A stretch of DNA of 64,000 nt from Streptomyces sp. NBC_00536 (GCF_036346295.1 NZ_CP107819.1:1612001-1676000), one strand, 5' to 3'; positions 40,307-49,703 are shown, counted from the first letter of the stretch. The notes: a model not told the origin generated them from the letters alone. Numbers and translations are program-made.

Positions 40307-43300
40307 CTACTTTTCGGTGACGCCTGCCGAGTCGAAGGTGGCGACCTCGTGCATCGCGCGGGCCGCGCTCTGGACCAGCGGGAGGGCCAGCAGCGCACCG
40401 GTGCCTTCGCCGAGGCGGAGGTCGAGGTCGACGAGCGGGCGCAGGCCGAGGGTGTTCAGGGCCGCGACATGCCCCGGCTCCGCACTGCGGTGGCCCGCGA
40501 TGCAGGCCGAGAGGGACTCCGGAGCGATCGCCCGGGCGACCAGCGCCGCCGCGCCCGCGCTCACGCCGTCCAGGATCACGGGGGTGCGGAGGGAGGCCCC
40601 GCCGAGGAGCAGGCCGACGATCGCCGCGTGCTCCAGGCCGCCGATGGCCGCGAGGACGCCGACCGGGTCCGTCGGGTCCGGCTGGTGGAGTTCCAGCGCC
40701 CGGCGGACGACCTCGACCTTGCGGGCGTGCGTCTCGTCGTTGATGCCGGTGCCGCGCCCGGTGACCTCGGCCGGGTCGACCCCGGTGAACACCGAGATGA
40801 GGGCCGCGGACACGGTGGTGTTCGCGATGCCCATCTCACCGGTGAGCAGCGCCTTGTTGCCCGCCGCGATGAGGTCGCGGGCGGTCTCGATGCCCACCTC
40901 GATGGCGGCCACGGCCTCCTCGCGGGTCATCGCGGGCTCGACCGACAGGTCGGCGGTGCCCGGACGGACCTTGCGCGGGAGCAGTCCCGGGGTCGCGGGC
41001 AGGTCGCCCGCGACGCCCACGTCGATGACGCAGACCTCGGCGCCGACCTGGTTGGCGAAGGCGTTGCAGACCGCGCCGCCGCCGAGGAAGTTGGCGACCA
41101 TCTGCATGGTCACCTCCTGCGGCCACGGCGTGACGCCCTGGGCGTGCACGCCGTGGTCACCGGCGAAGATCGCGACGGCGGCGGGCTCCGGGATCGGCGG
41201 CGGGCAGACCCGGGAGAGACCGCTGAGCTGGGCGGAGATGATTTCGAGCATGCCCAGGGCCCCGGCGGGCTTGGTCATGCGCTTCTGCCGCTCCCAGGCC
41301 TCGCCGAGCGCCTTCGCGTCGAGCGGGCGGATGCTCGCGACCGTCTCGGAGAGCAGGTCGTGCGGCTCCTCGCCGGGCAGCGCGCGGCGGCCGTACGTCT
41401 CCTCGTGGACCACCCAGGACAGCGGGCGCCGCTTGGACCAGCCGGCCTGCATCAGTTCGGGCTCTTCGGGGAACTCGTCGACGTACCCGACGCACAGGTA
41501 GGCCACGACCTCCAGGTGCTCGGGCAGGCCGAGCGTACGGACCATCTCGCGCTCGTCGAAGAAGCTGACCCAGCCGACGCCGAGGCCTTCGGCACGGGCG
41601 GCGAGCCAGAGGTTCTCGACGGCGAGCGCGGAGGAGTACGGGGCCATCTGCGGCTGGGTGTGCCGGCCGAGGGTGTGGCGGCCGCCGCGGGTGGGGTCGG
41701 CGGTGACGACGATGTTCACCGGGGTGTCGAGGATCGACTCGATCTTCAGTTCCTTGAACTGCTTCGCCCGGCCCTTGGGCAGCGACTTGGCGTACGCCTC
41801 GCGCTGCCGCTGGGCCAGTTCGTGCATCGTCCGGCGGGTCTCGGCGGAGCGGATGACGACGAAGTCCCAGGGCTGGGAGTGCCCGACGCTGGGCGCGGTG
41901 TGGGCCGCCTCCAGGACGCGGAGCAGCACCTCGTGCGGGATCGGGTCGGTGCGGAAGCCGTTGCGGATGTCGCGGCGCTCGCGCATGACGCGCAGCACGG
42001 CTTCGCGCTCGGCGTCGTCGTACGCCGGGGCGGCTGCGCCGCGCTCAGCGGGTTCGGCCTCTTCCGTGGCCACGGGCTCGTGTTCGGGCTGCGGCGCCGG
42101 TTCGGCCGCTTCCGCGGCCACGGGCTCCTGCTCGGGCTGCGGCGCCGGTTCCGGCTCGGCCGGGGCCTCGGCGGCGGGCACGGCCACCGGCTCGGGGAGC
42201 GCCTCGACGGAAGCGGCGGCCTCGATGACCTCGATGACCTCGACGGGTGCGGCCACGGGGGCCGGGGCGGGGGCCTGCTCGGGCTCCGGCACGGCCACCG
42301 GCTCGGGCACCACGGCCAGGACGGGCTCCGCGACCGGCTCGGCAACGGGTTCCGCGACGGGCGCGGGGGCCACCGGGGCGGGCTCCACGACGGCCACGGG
42401 CTCGGCCACGGCGACCGGTTCGGGCTGCGGGGCGGCCGGGACGACCGGCTCCGCCGTCCACGGGGTGCCCGCCTGGAGCGGGATCTCGCCCAGCTGGGGG
42501 CCGGGCAGCGCACCGGTCTCCGGACGCGGGACGTCCAGGTATTCGACGCCGCCGAGGGTCGCCGGAGCGGTCTGGACGACCGGCACCGGCACCGCTGCGG
42601 GGGCCACGGCCACGGCCACGGGAACCTCGACGGGCGCGTCCGCCGGTACCTCGACCGGCACCTCGACGGGCGCCACCACGAGCGCTTCGGCGGGGACTTC
42701 GAGGGGGGCTTCGGCCGGTGCCGGGACCTCGACCACGACCTCGGCCGGAGCCTGCGCCGGGGTCTCCGCCGGGGGCTCGACAGGAGCCTCGACCGGCGCC
42801 GGGACCTCGGCGGCGGCCTCGGGGGCCGGGACCTCGGCCGGAACCGGAACAGGAACAGGAACAGCAACAGGAAGCGGGGCCTCTGCCGGCGCTTCCACGG
42901 CTTCCACCGCTTCTGCCACCACGGCTTCGGCGGGGGCCACGGGCGCGGCCGGGGCCGGGGCCGCCGGGGCGGTCACGACCGGGGCGAGCGGGGCCGGGGC
43001 GACGGGGGCCACGGGCGCCGCCGGGCCGCGGTCGGCGAGGGACCGTACGACGCCACCCGAGGCGTCGGGGACCGGCGGGCCCATGTGCAGCGGGCGCCGG
43101 GCCGGGGTCACCGGGGCGGCGGCGGGCGCCGTCACCGGGGCGGCCGGGGGCGGCAGCAGGCCGCCGAGGTCGAGGGCGCCGGAGTCGCGGCCGCCCGCCT
43201 CGTGCGCGCCGTGCGTGTAGGACCCGGTGTCGGTGGGGCCGGGCTCCGCGAAGCCGGGCGCGGGCGCGGGCTCGTAGAACCCGTCGGAGTAGCCGCCCTC

Positions 43301-43570
43301 GACGGGGAAGACGGGGGCCGGGGGCACCACCTGCGGGTCGCTCCACGCGCCCTGGCCGCTGGGCATCAGCAGCAGCTCGTCGTCCTCGGCGGGGTTGTCC
43401 ATCAGGTCCTGGAACGCGTACCCGCCGGTGCCGTGCGGCGGAACCTGCGGAGTCTGCGGGACCTGCGGAGTCTGGAGCGGCTGCGGGACCGGCGCGGGGA
43501 TGCCGTGCTGATCCACCATGCCCGCGCTGTCCGGGAGGCCCTCGCCCGGAACCTGGCCGGTGTCAGTCAT
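40307..43570 (-). CDS. cobT: Fusion: disordered N-terminus + BluB-type DMB synthase + CobT phosphoribosyltransferase
   Basis: A 1087-residue protein from ATG 43570 (GAGGGG eight bases upstream). Residues 1-~515 are low complexity, mostly Pro, Ala, Val and Glu, with imperfect repeats such as EPAPQPEQEPVAAE / EPAPQPEHEPVATE. Residues ~520-725 match BluB, the flavin-destroying enzyme that makes 5,6-dimethylbenzimidazole (RRDIRNGFRTDPIP, TAPSVGHSQPWDFVV). Residues ~745-1087 are CobT, which joins DMB to nicotinate mononucleotide for the lower ligand of cobalamin (MTKPAGALGMLE, FAGDHGVHAQGVTPWP, and catalytic Glu in LGEGTGALLALPL). The fusion would channel DMB to its activation. No B12 riboswitch is visible upstream. 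Confidence 0.93.
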   Translation of the reverse strand: MTDTGQVPGEGLPDSAGMVDQHGIPAPVPQPLQTPQVPQTPQVPPHGTGGYAFQDLMDNPAEDDELLLMPSGQGAWSDPQVVPPAPVFPVEGGYSDGFYEPAPAPGFAEPGPTDTGSYTHGAHEAGGRDSGALDLGGLLPPPAAPVTAPAAAPVTPARRPLHMGPPVPDASGGVVRSLADRGPAAPVAPVAPAPLAPVVTAPAAPAPAAPVAPAEAVVAEAVEAVEAPAEAPLPVAVPVPVPVPAEVPAPEAAAEVPAPVEAPVEPPAETPAQAPAEVVVEVPAPAEAPLEVPAEALVVAPVEVPVEVPADAPVEVPVAVAVAPAAVPVPVVQTAPATLGGVEYLDVPRPETGALPGPQLGEIPLQAGTPWTAEPVVPAAPQPEPVAVAEPVAVVEPAPVAPAPVAEPVAEPVAEPVLAVVPEPVAVPEPEQAPAPAPVAAPVEVIEVIEAAASVEALPEPVAVPAAEAPAEPEPAPQPEQEPVAAEAAEPAPQPEHEPVATEEAEPAERGAAAPAYDDAEREAVLRVMRERRDIRNGFRTDPIPHEVLLRVLEAAHTAPSVGHSQPWDFVVIRSAETRRTMHELAQRQREAYAKSLPKGRAKQFKELKIESILDTPVNIVVTADPTRGGRHTLGRHTQPQMAPYSSALAVENLWLAARAEGLGVGWVSFFDEREMVRTLGLPEHLEVVAYLCVGYVDEFPEEPELMQAGWSKRRPLSWVVHEETYGRRALPGEEPHDLLSETVASIRPLDAKALGEAWERQKRMTKPAGALGMLEIISAQLSGLSRVCPPPIPEPAAVAIFAGDHGVHAQGVTPWPQEVTMQMVANFLGGGAVCNAFANQVGAEVCVIDVGVAGDLPATPGLLPRKVRPGTADLSVEPAMTREEAVAAIEVGIETARDLIAAGNKALLTGEMGIANTTVSAALISVFTGVDPAEVTGRGTGINDETHARKVEVVRRALELHQPDPTDPVGVLAAIGGLEHAAIVGLLLGGASLRTPVILDGVSAGAAALVARAIAPESLSACIAGHRSAEPGHVAALNTLGLRPLVDLDLRLGEGTGALLALPLVQSAARAMHEVATFDSAGVTEK

Positions 43571-43830
43571 GCGTACCCCTCGCCCATCGGTGTTGCTGCT
43601 TCGATCGCCCGGCGCCCGTATGACCAACGAGCGTGGCCGCCGTGCGGCACGAGCCCCTCGGGCACGCCGCCGCCGACAACCACTAAGCATTGTCGCGCCC
43701 GTTCGCCACCATGGCGGCCATAACTGCCACGGACTGCTGTGGACTGCGCCACGTCGGGCGTCCTGTGGTGCCGCTGTGCCCGGAGTGACAGGGCAGTACG
43801 ACGATCGGCCAGCCTACCCCGGGGCTTGTC

Positions 43831-45066
43831 CTAGGTCTTAGGGGGGCGTTCGGCGGCGATGAGGAAGACGACGGAGCGTTCCTGTTCGCGCCAGGTCCGG
43901 GTGTCCATGCCCACGGACTGCAGGAGCGCGCAGTCGACGGCGTACCCGCGTTCGGTCAGGGCGCGGCCGATCGCCTCCGCTTCGTCGCGGGTGGAGGCGT
44001 GGGTGACGATCCGTTCGGGACGGCGGTCGGCGCAGGCCTCGACGACCGGGACTCCCCCGCCGCCGATGCGGATGACGTCGGGTTCGGGGAGGTTCTCCAG
44101 TACGTGCGGTGCGCGGCCCGCGACGGCCTGGAGGAGCACGCCGCGGCGGCGGGCGGCGACTTCGATCCGGTCGCAGGCGCGGGGGTCGGCGTCGACGGCG
44201 ATGACGGCCGCGCCGAAGGCGGCCGCGTCCACGGCGAGCGCGCCGGTTCCGGCGCCGATGTCCCAGACGAGGTCGCCGGTGCGGGGGCCGAGCCGGGCCA
44301 GTTGGGCGGCGCGCAGCAGCGCCGATTCCCCTTCCCCGCCCGGGGTTCCCCGGTGGTGCTCGCCCGGGTGGCCGGGGTGGGCCCAGCCGCGGGCGCCCGC
44401 GGCGGCCACGGCGACGGCGGTGGGCTGGCCCATGAGCCAGCCGGGGTCGGCGGAGACGGGTCCGCCGCCGCCGACGACGATCACGACGTTGGGGTCGCGC
44501 CAGCTGTGGTCGGCGGCCCGGTCGGAGGTGAGGACGGTGACGCGTTCCTTGTCGGTGCCCAGTTCCTCGCAGATGACGAAGGTCCGGTGGACTCCTTCGA
44601 GCAGCAGGGCGAGTTCGGCGGGGCCGGCGCCGGGCGAGGTGAGGACGGCGACCTTGGTGTGGGCGCGGCAGACGTTGACCGCGCGGCGCAGGGTGCGGCG
44701 CTGGGCCACGACGACCTGGGCGTCGTCCCAGGGCATGCCGGCGCGGGCGAAGGCGGCGGCCACGGAGGAGACGGCCGGGACCACTTCCACTTCGAGGCCG
44801 TGCTCGGGGGCGCGCAGGGCCCGTACGACGCCGAAGAAGCCGGGGTCGCCGTCGGCGAGGACCACGGCGGTGCCGCGGTGGCCCGCGATGCGGCGGGCGG
44901 CGAGGCCGAGGCTGCCGAGGCGGATGCGTTCGGCGGCGGGCGGGATCTCGGGGAGCGCGAGGTGGTGGGCGGCTCCGGCCACGAGGGTGGCGGCGGAGAG
45001 CGCTGACCGGGCGGCCGCGGTCAGGGGCGAGCCGTCCCAGCCGATCACCGTGACCCGGTCGGCCAT
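43831..45066 (-). CDS. cobL: Precorrin-6Y C5,15-methyltransferase/decarboxylase (CbiE-CbiT fusion)
   Basis: Bifunctional cobalamin enzyme of 411 residues acting on the corrin ring. Residues 1-200 are the CbiE-type tetrapyrrole methylase (VTVIGWDGSPL, VVLADGDPGFFGVVRAL, VVPAVSSVAAAFARAGMPW in parts). Residues ~235-411 are the CbiT-type Rossmann methyltransferase/decarboxylase (VWDIGAGTGALAVDAAAFG, VIAVDADPRACDRIEVAA, RIGGGGVPVVEAC). A TAGTCT box about 70 bases upstream on the minus strand could be its promoter. It precedes the bluB-cobT fusion in the same direction. Confidence 0.93.
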   Translation of the reverse strand: MADRVTVIGWDGSPLTAAARSALSAATLVAGAAHHLALPEIPPAAERIRLGSLGLAARRIAGHRGTAVVLADGDPGFFGVVRALRAPEHGLEVEVVPAVSSVAAAFARAGMPWDDAQVVVAQRRTLRRAVNVCRAHTKVAVLTSPGAGPAELALLLEGVHRTFVICEELGTDKERVTVLTSDRAADHSWRDPNVVIVVGGGGPVSADPGWLMGQPTAVAVAAAGARGWAHPGHPGEHHRGTPGGEGESALLRAAQLARLGPRTGDLVWDIGAGTGALAVDAAAFGAAVIAVDADPRACDRIEVAARRRGVLLQAVAGRAPHVLENLPEPDVIRIGGGGVPVVEACADRRPERIVTHASTRDEAEAIGRALTERGYAVDCALLQSVGMDTRTWREQERSVVFLIAAERPPKT

Positions 45067-45202
45067 CGTCGTCGGTCTCCCTGGTGTGGGTGGTGCGGGG
45101 GCGGCCCGGCGGTGTGGGCGGGCACGGTGAGACTACCTGCTGAGCGGGGGGCCGGGGGTCGCCGGGCGGCGCGGGCGGGTTCCGGTCTGCCCCGGTGCCG
45201 GA

Positions 45203-45934
45203 TCAGTTCCGGTCCGCCCCGGCGGCGGTGCGGCGTTCGGGCGCGGGGGCGGTTCGCGGCTCGGGCTCGGGGGCGCTGCGCTGTGCCGGCGCGGGGGCGG
45301 TTCGCTGTTCGGGCACGGCGTGGAACTCGCCGTAGCCGTCGAGCACATCGAGGTCGTCGAGGTCCTCGGGGACCAGGCCCCAGACGAGCAGATCGGTGCG
45401 GGTGTCGGCCCATCTGCCGTCGGCCGTCTGGGTGCGCACTATCCAGGCGTTGCGCAGGACGCCCTCGCTGATGCAGCCGATCTTCTGGGCGACCTGCTGG
45501 GAAGCGGCGTTGTCGGCGGCGGTGCGCAGTTCGAGGCGCTCGAAGCCGTGGTCGCGGAAGAGCCATTGGGCGACGGCGAGTACGGACTCGCAGGCGTAGC
45601 CCTCGCCGCGGGCCCAGGGGGCGGTGGCGTAGCCCACCTCGGCGCTGAGGCAGCGCCAGTCGGTGTGGCGGACGTGGACGGTGCCGACCAGCCGGTGGGT
45701 GAGGAACTCGGTGACGGCGAAGATGATGCCGCGGCCCTCGGTGCGCTCGCGGTCGGCGCCGCCGGTGGCCCAGCGGTGGGCGTCGGCGCGGGTGTAGGGG
45801 TGCGGGACCTCGGTCCAGGCCGTGATGAGTTCGTCGTTCATCATCTCGATGAGCGCGGCGACGTCCTCTTCCTCGAAGGGGCGCAGCACCAGCCGGTCCG
45901 TGCTGATGGAGACGTCCGGGAAGGTGGTTGTCAT
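45203..45934 (-). CDS. RimJ/RimL-type GNAT acetyltransferase with a charged C-terminal tail
   Basis: A 243-residue protein; ATG 45934 (MTTTFPDVSISTDRLVLRPF) is preceded by GGAG at a good distance, whereas an ATG 12 bases earlier is not. The first ~185 residues are a RimJ/L-like GNAT fold: TDRLVLRPFEEEDVAALIE, then SAEVGYATAPWARGEGYACE and ELRTAADNAASQQVAQKIG. The last ~55 residues are a Pro/Ala/Arg/Glu repeat (RTAPAPAQRSAPEPEPRTAP) that is probably disordered. The protein or small-molecule target is unknown. The gene lies between cobL and metQ, all on the same strand. Confidence 0.85.
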   Translation of the reverse strand: MTTTFPDVSISTDRLVLRPFEEEDVAALIEMMNDELITAWTEVPHPYTRADAHRWATGGADRERTEGRGIIFAVTEFLTHRLVGTVHVRHTDWRCLSAEVGYATAPWARGEGYACESVLAVAQWLFRDHGFERLELRTAADNAASQQVAQKIGCISEGVLRNAWIVRTQTADGRWADTRTDLLVWGLVPEDLDDLDVLDGYGEFHAVPEQRTAPAPAQRSAPEPEPRTAPAPERRTAAGADRN

Positions 45935-46054
45935 GCGCAGCTCCATGCCTGAGACCGTGGCCGTAGAGCCACAGCATGCAGTATCGGTCCTGTGGTGTGC
46001 AGGGCCGGGCTGCCCGGATGCGGGCAGGCCGTGGCGGTGCGGGCGCAGCGCGCG

Positions 46055-46089
46055 CGGCCCCGCCCGCCCGGGGAGGGCGTGCGGGGCCG
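46055..46089 (-). terminator. Terminator of the metNIQ operon
   Basis: Outer arms CGGCCCCGC/GCGGGGCCG (9 bp) with an inner CGCCC/GGGCG stem form a continuous GC-rich hairpin about 46 bases after the metQ stop. Confidence 0.6.
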
Positions 46090-46134
46090 GGGCGGCGTTG
46101 CCGGACCTGGACGAGGGTCAGGACGTGACCGGGG

Positions 46135-46998
46135 TCAGGAGGCCGGGGCACCGAAGGCCGGGATGACCGAGCCCTGGTACTTCTCCTCGATGAACTTCTT
46201 GACCTCGTCGGAGTTCAGGAGCTTGGCGAGCTTCTGGATCCGGGGGTCGTTCTGCTTGCCGTCCTTCACCGCGAGGAGGTTGGCGTAGGGGTTGCCCTCG
46301 GCCTTCTCCAGGACCAGCGCGTCCTTGGCGGGCACGAGCTTCGCCTCGATGGCGTAGTTGCCGTTGATGACGGCGGCGTCGACGTCGTTCAGGGCGCGCG
46401 GGACCGTGGCGGCCTCCAGCTCCTTGAACTCCAGGCCCTTCTTGTCGGTGATGTCGGCCAGCTTGGCGGCGGTGCCGACACCCTCCTTGAGGGTGATGAG
46501 CTTGTTCGCGGCGAGCAGCTGGAGCGCGCGGCCCTCGTTGGTGGGGTCGTTCGGGACGGCGACGGTCTGGCCGGCCTTGATCTCCGTGAGGGACTTGACC
46601 TTCTTGGAGTAGAGGCCGAGCGGCTCCAGGTGGACGTTGACCACCGGGACGATGTGGGTGCCGTTCTTCTTGTTGAAGTCGTCCAGGTACGGCTTGTGCT
46701 GGAAGAAGTTCGCGTCGACCTGGCCCTGCTCGGTGGCGGTGTTGGGCAGGACGTAGTCGGTGAACTCCTTGACCTCGATCTTGAGGCCGTCCTTGGCCGC
46801 CAGCTTGTCCTTGACGAAGTTCAGGATGTCGGCGTGCGGGCTCGGGGAGGCCGCGATGACGAGGGGCTTGCTCTCGTCGGTCTTGCCGCCGTCGGACTTC
46901 GTGGAGGACGGGTCCGAGGAGGTGCCGCAGGCGGTGAGGCCGAGGGCGAGGGCCGCGGTGGTGGCGGCGAGGGCGGTGAACTTGATGGAGCTGCGCAC
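46135..46998 (-). CDS. metQ: Methionine ABC transporter substrate-binding lipoprotein MetQ
   Basis: A 287-residue NlpA/MetQ-family lipoprotein that captures methionine for MetNI. The GTG start at 46998 (VRSSIKFTALAATT) has GAGG upstream. The signal peptide ends in a lipobox LTAC (Cys about 24), followed by a Ser/Thr-rich linker. The family blocks are VIAASPSPHADIL, VKEFTDYVLPNTATEQGQVDANFFQHKPYL and NYAIEAKLVPAKDALVLEKAEGNPYAN in parts, ending SVIPAF. It closes the metN-metI-metQ operon. Confidence 0.95.
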   Translation of the reverse strand: MRSSIKFTALAATTAALALGLTACGTSSDPSSTKSDGGKTDESKPLVIAASPSPHADILNFVKDKLAAKDGLKIEVKEFTDYVLPNTATEQGQVDANFFQHKPYLDDFNKKNGTHIVPVVNVHLEPLGLYSKKVKSLTEIKAGQTVAVPNDPTNEGRALQLLAANKLITLKEGVGTAAKLADITDKKGLEFKELEAATVPRALNDVDAAVINGNYAIEAKLVPAKDALVLEKAEGNPYANLLAVKDGKQNDPRIQKLAKLLNSDEVKKFIEEKYQGSVIPAFGAPAS

Positions 46999-47096
46999 GA
47001 AGAGTGCCTCTTTCCTGGTGGTGCGGATAACGCCCGAGCACGACGAGTGCGGGCTGTGGGAGGAGAGAAAGTCTGTGGGGGGGCGCCGTGCCCCGG

Positions 47097-47765
47097 TCAG
47101 GCTGTCCGGCCGCGGCGGGCGAGGAGGCGGACCACGCCGTCGCCGAGCAGCTGGATCACCGTGACGAGCAGGATCAGTACGACCACCGTGGCGACCATGA
47201 AGCCGGTCTCGAAGCGCTGGAAGCCGTAGGTGATCGCCTTGGAGCCGAGGCCTTCGCCGCCGACCGCGCCCGCCATGGCGGAGTAGCCGACGAGGGTGAT
47301 CACGGTGGTGGTGACGGCCGCGATCAGCGAGGGCAGCGCCTGCGGGAGGAGCACCTTGCCGACGAGGGTGGGGACGCCGCCGCCCATGGACTCGACGGCC
47401 TCGACCAGTCCGTGGTCCACGCCGCGGACGGAGGTCTCGACGAGCCGGGCGAAGAAGGGGATGGCGCCGATGGCGAGCGGGACGATCATCGCGGTGGGGC
47501 CGATGAAGGTGCCGACGACGGCGGTGGTCACCGGGATCAGGAAGATCAGCAGGATGATGAACGGCATCGAGCGGCCGACGTTCACGATCGCCCCGAGGAC
47601 CTTGTTGACCACCCGGTTCTGCAGCAGGCCGCCGGTGTCGGTGAGGACGAGCAGGATGCCGATGGGCAGGCCGCCGAGGACGGTCACCAGGGTGGACCAC
47701 AGGACCATGTAGAGGGTGTCGTACGTGCCCTGCGTGAGCAGGGGCTGCATCTCGGACCAGGTCAC
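47097..47765 (-). CDS. metI: Methionine ABC transporter permease MetI
   Basis: A 222-residue permease with five membrane helices. The EAA-like coupling loop is seen as LVEAVESMGGGVPTLVGKVLLPQALP (about 125-150, in parts). The GTG start overlaps the metN stop (GTGA), so translation is coupled. The DRPxxxIL-type N-terminus (WSTLVTVLGGLPIGILL) is typical of MetI. metQ follows after 98 bases. Confidence 0.95.
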   Translation of the reverse strand: MTWSEMQPLLTQGTYDTLYMVLWSTLVTVLGGLPIGILLVLTDTGGLLQNRVVNKVLGAIVNVGRSMPFIILLIFLIPVTTAVVGTFIGPTAMIVPLAIGAIPFFARLVETSVRGVDHGLVEAVESMGGGVPTLVGKVLLPQALPSLIAAVTTTVITLVGYSAMAGAVGGEGLGSKAITYGFQRFETGFMVATVVVLILLVTVIQLLGDGVVRLLARRGRTA

Positions 47766-48850
47766 TTGGCACCATCCTTGACCAGCTGGGCCGGGACGGT
47801 GCCGGCGACTGCGGAAGCTTCGGGGGCTTCAGCGCCTTCGGGGGCTTCAGCGTCGACCCTGTCGACCTGGAGGCCCCGCTCGCGCAGGAAGCCGACCGGG
47901 ACGACGTTGTCCTCGTAGCGGCCGGGGAGTTCGATGCGCATCCGGCCGACCTGGCGGCCAGCGACGGTGTCCATCGCGGCGCCGAGGATCGAGATGTCGA
48001 CGTTGTAGGTGCGCGCCAGCTGGGAGATGACCGGCTGGGCGGCGGCCTCGCCGTGGAAGGTGACGTCGACCACGGTGCGGTCGATGCCGGTGGCGGCGCC
48101 GCTGACCGGGAAGAGTTCGTCGGCGAGTTCGGAGCCGGGGGTGGCCAGCAGTTCGGAGACGGTCCCGGACTCGACGATCCGGCCGCGCTTCATCAGGGCG
48201 GCGGAGTCGCAGACGGCCTTGACCACGTCCATCTCGTGCGTGATGAGCAGGACGGTCAGGCCGAGCTGCCGGTTGAGGTCGCGCAGCAGCTGGAGGATCG
48301 AGCGGGTGGTCTCGGGGTCGAGGGCGCTGGTGGCCTCGTCGGAGAGCAGCACCTTGGGGTCGCCGGCCAGGGCGCGGGCGATGCCGACGCGCTGCTTCTG
48401 GCCGCCGGAGAGCTGGCCGGGGTAGGACTTGGCCTTGTCGGCGAGGCCGACGAGGTCGAGGAGTTCCAGGGCCTTGCGGGAGCGCTCGCGGCCGGAGATC
48501 CCGAGGATCTCCAGGGGCAGCTCGATGTTGCCCTGGACGGTGCGCGAGGACAGCAGGTTGAAGTGCTGGAAGACCATGCCGATGCGGCTGCGGGCCTCGC
48601 GGAGTTCCCTGCCCGCGCGGCGGCCGCGGCCGGCCAGCGCCGTGAGGTCGACGCCGTCGACGGTGACGCTGCCGGTGGTGGGGCGTTCCAGCAGGTTCAC
48701 GCAGCGGATCAGGGAGGACTTTCCGGCGCCGCTCTGGCCGATGACTCCGTAGACCTCGCCCTCGCGGACATGGAGGTCGACGCCGTCCAGGGCGGTGACC
48801 TCGCGGCCACGGGACTGGTAGACCTTCGTGAGGCCCGATGTGGTGATCAC
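47762..48850 (-). CDS. metN: Methionine ABC transporter ATP-binding protein MetN
   Basis: A 362-residue ATPase of the methionine importer. I start at GTG 48850 (VITTSGLTKVYQSRG); the longer frame upstream looks non-coding. Walker A is GQSGAGKSS (about 38-46), the signature is LSGGQKQRV (about 146-154), Walker B is VLLSDEATSALD (about 165-176; the residue after Asp is Glu). From about residue 260 there is the NIL/ACT-like domain that binds methionine and inhibits transport in MetN (VVDVTFHGEAAAQPVISQLA, NVDISILGAAMDTV). The tail is Ala/Glu-rich. Confidence 0.96.
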   Translation of the reverse strand: MITTSGLTKVYQSRGREVTALDGVDLHVREGEVYGVIGQSGAGKSSLIRCVNLLERPTTGSVTVDGVDLTALAGRGRRAGRELREARSRIGMVFQHFNLLSSRTVQGNIELPLEILGISGRERSRKALELLDLVGLADKAKSYPGQLSGGQKQRVGIARALAGDPKVLLSDEATSALDPETTRSILQLLRDLNRQLGLTVLLITHEMDVVKAVCDSAALMKRGRIVESGTVSELLATPGSELADELFPVSGAATGIDRTVVDVTFHGEAAAQPVISQLARTYNVDISILGAAMDTVAGRQVGRMRIELPGRYEDNVVPVGFLRERGLQVDRVDAEAPEGAEAPEASAVAGTVPAQLVKDGAK

Positions 48851-49334
48851 AGGAATTCCGTCGCTGTCGAGTGCACGGCATGGCAGACCGGGCACGGGGC
48901 AATCATCTGGGGACGCGATACGGGACGAACCGGGATGAATCGGCGGTTCGACGCCGGGCGTGGGGCAGGAGTGATCCGGGGTGACTCTGGGCGGCTCTAC
49001 AGCGTGGAGGCTCTACAGCCGGCACGGTCCGGACGGACTCGGCCGATCTCGCTTCGGGGCGCGAGGCTCAGGAAAGGGGGCCCTCAGAAGGCGCGCATTC
49101 GACACATACAACGAGCACCGGGCGTCATCGTCGCCTCGGTCGCAAGGGTGCGGCTGCTCGTCGTGGTCATGGACCCAGTAAACCAGACACATCCCTTCAC
49201 CGATCAACGCTGTCCGGATAGCGGACAGATTGCGACCGCCATCCGGACGCCGCAGGGCGGCGGCATCCCTTCCATGAAAGCCCCGGCACCGGGGTGGGCG
49301 CATCGGGTCTTTGGACCCGTAATACCCTCGCTGC
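48851..49334. other. Gene-free region upstream of metN, with an 11-bp direct repeat
   Basis: 480 bases between the divergent metNIQ operon and a small membrane protein gene. GGCTCTACAGC occurs twice (48993-49003 and 49009-49019), 16 bases apart start to start, a possible operator. I looked for a SAM-I or SAM-II riboswitch on the metN strand and did not find the conserved cores. Frames across the region do not look coding. Confidence 0.5.
49323..49328 (+). promoter_or_regulatory. Candidate -10 box of a leaderless gene
   Basis: TACCCT ends six bases before the ATG at 49335 and no ribosome site is present, so transcript and reading frame may start together. Confidence 0.4.
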
Positions 49335-49703
49335 ATGCTCGACGCCCTGACGGTCGCCATCGGCGTGGCCGCACTCGCCCTCGCCGCCTGGTGCGGATAC
49401 GCCGCCTGGCGGGACCAGCCGACCAAGGACTGGCACTTCGCCGGCATGGCCGTGGTCACCCTGCTGGTCCTGGCCCAGCTGGTGGTCGGGCTGGTCAAGC
49501 TCGGCCAGGGCGCGCAGGCGCACGACGGGACGGTGCTCTTCGTGGCATACCTCGTCGGTTCCTTCGCGGCGGTTCCGGCCGCCGGGTTCCTCTCGCTGAC
49601 CGAACGCAGCAAGTGGGGTTCGGTGACGGTGGCCGCGGGCGCGGTCGTCCTCGCGGTGCTCGAAGTACGGCTCTACGACATCTGGGGTGGCACCGGTGCC
49701 TGA
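49335..49703 (+). CDS. Small four-helix membrane protein, first of a pair
   Basis: A 122-residue protein with four hydrophobic segments (about 4-24, 37-57, 66-84, 93-112), for example LTVAIGVAALALAAWCGY and AGMAVVTLLVLAQLVVGLV. A KLGQGAQAHDG loop sits between helices 2 and 3. I do not recognise the family. The stop overlaps the start of the next gene (GTGCCTGA), so the two probably form one functional unit. Confidence 0.78.
   Translation: MLDALTVAIGVAALALAAWCGYAAWRDQPTKDWHFAGMAVVTLLVLAQLVVGLVKLGQGAQAHDGTVLFVAYLVGSFAAVPAAGFLSLTERSKWGSVTVAAGAVVLAVLEVRLYDIWGGTGA

Noticed and set aside
40097..43723. A 1208-codon plus-strand frame opposite cobT
   Set aside because: Antisense shadow of the low-complexity fusion gene; it begins in the repeat array.
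43571..43830. Cobalamin riboswitch before the bluB-cobT fusion
   Set aside because: I could not find the B12-box core or the conserved L5-L13 elements on the cobT strand.
48851..49200. SAM riboswitch before metN
   Set aside because: No conserved SAM-I or SAM-II core was found on the metN strand.
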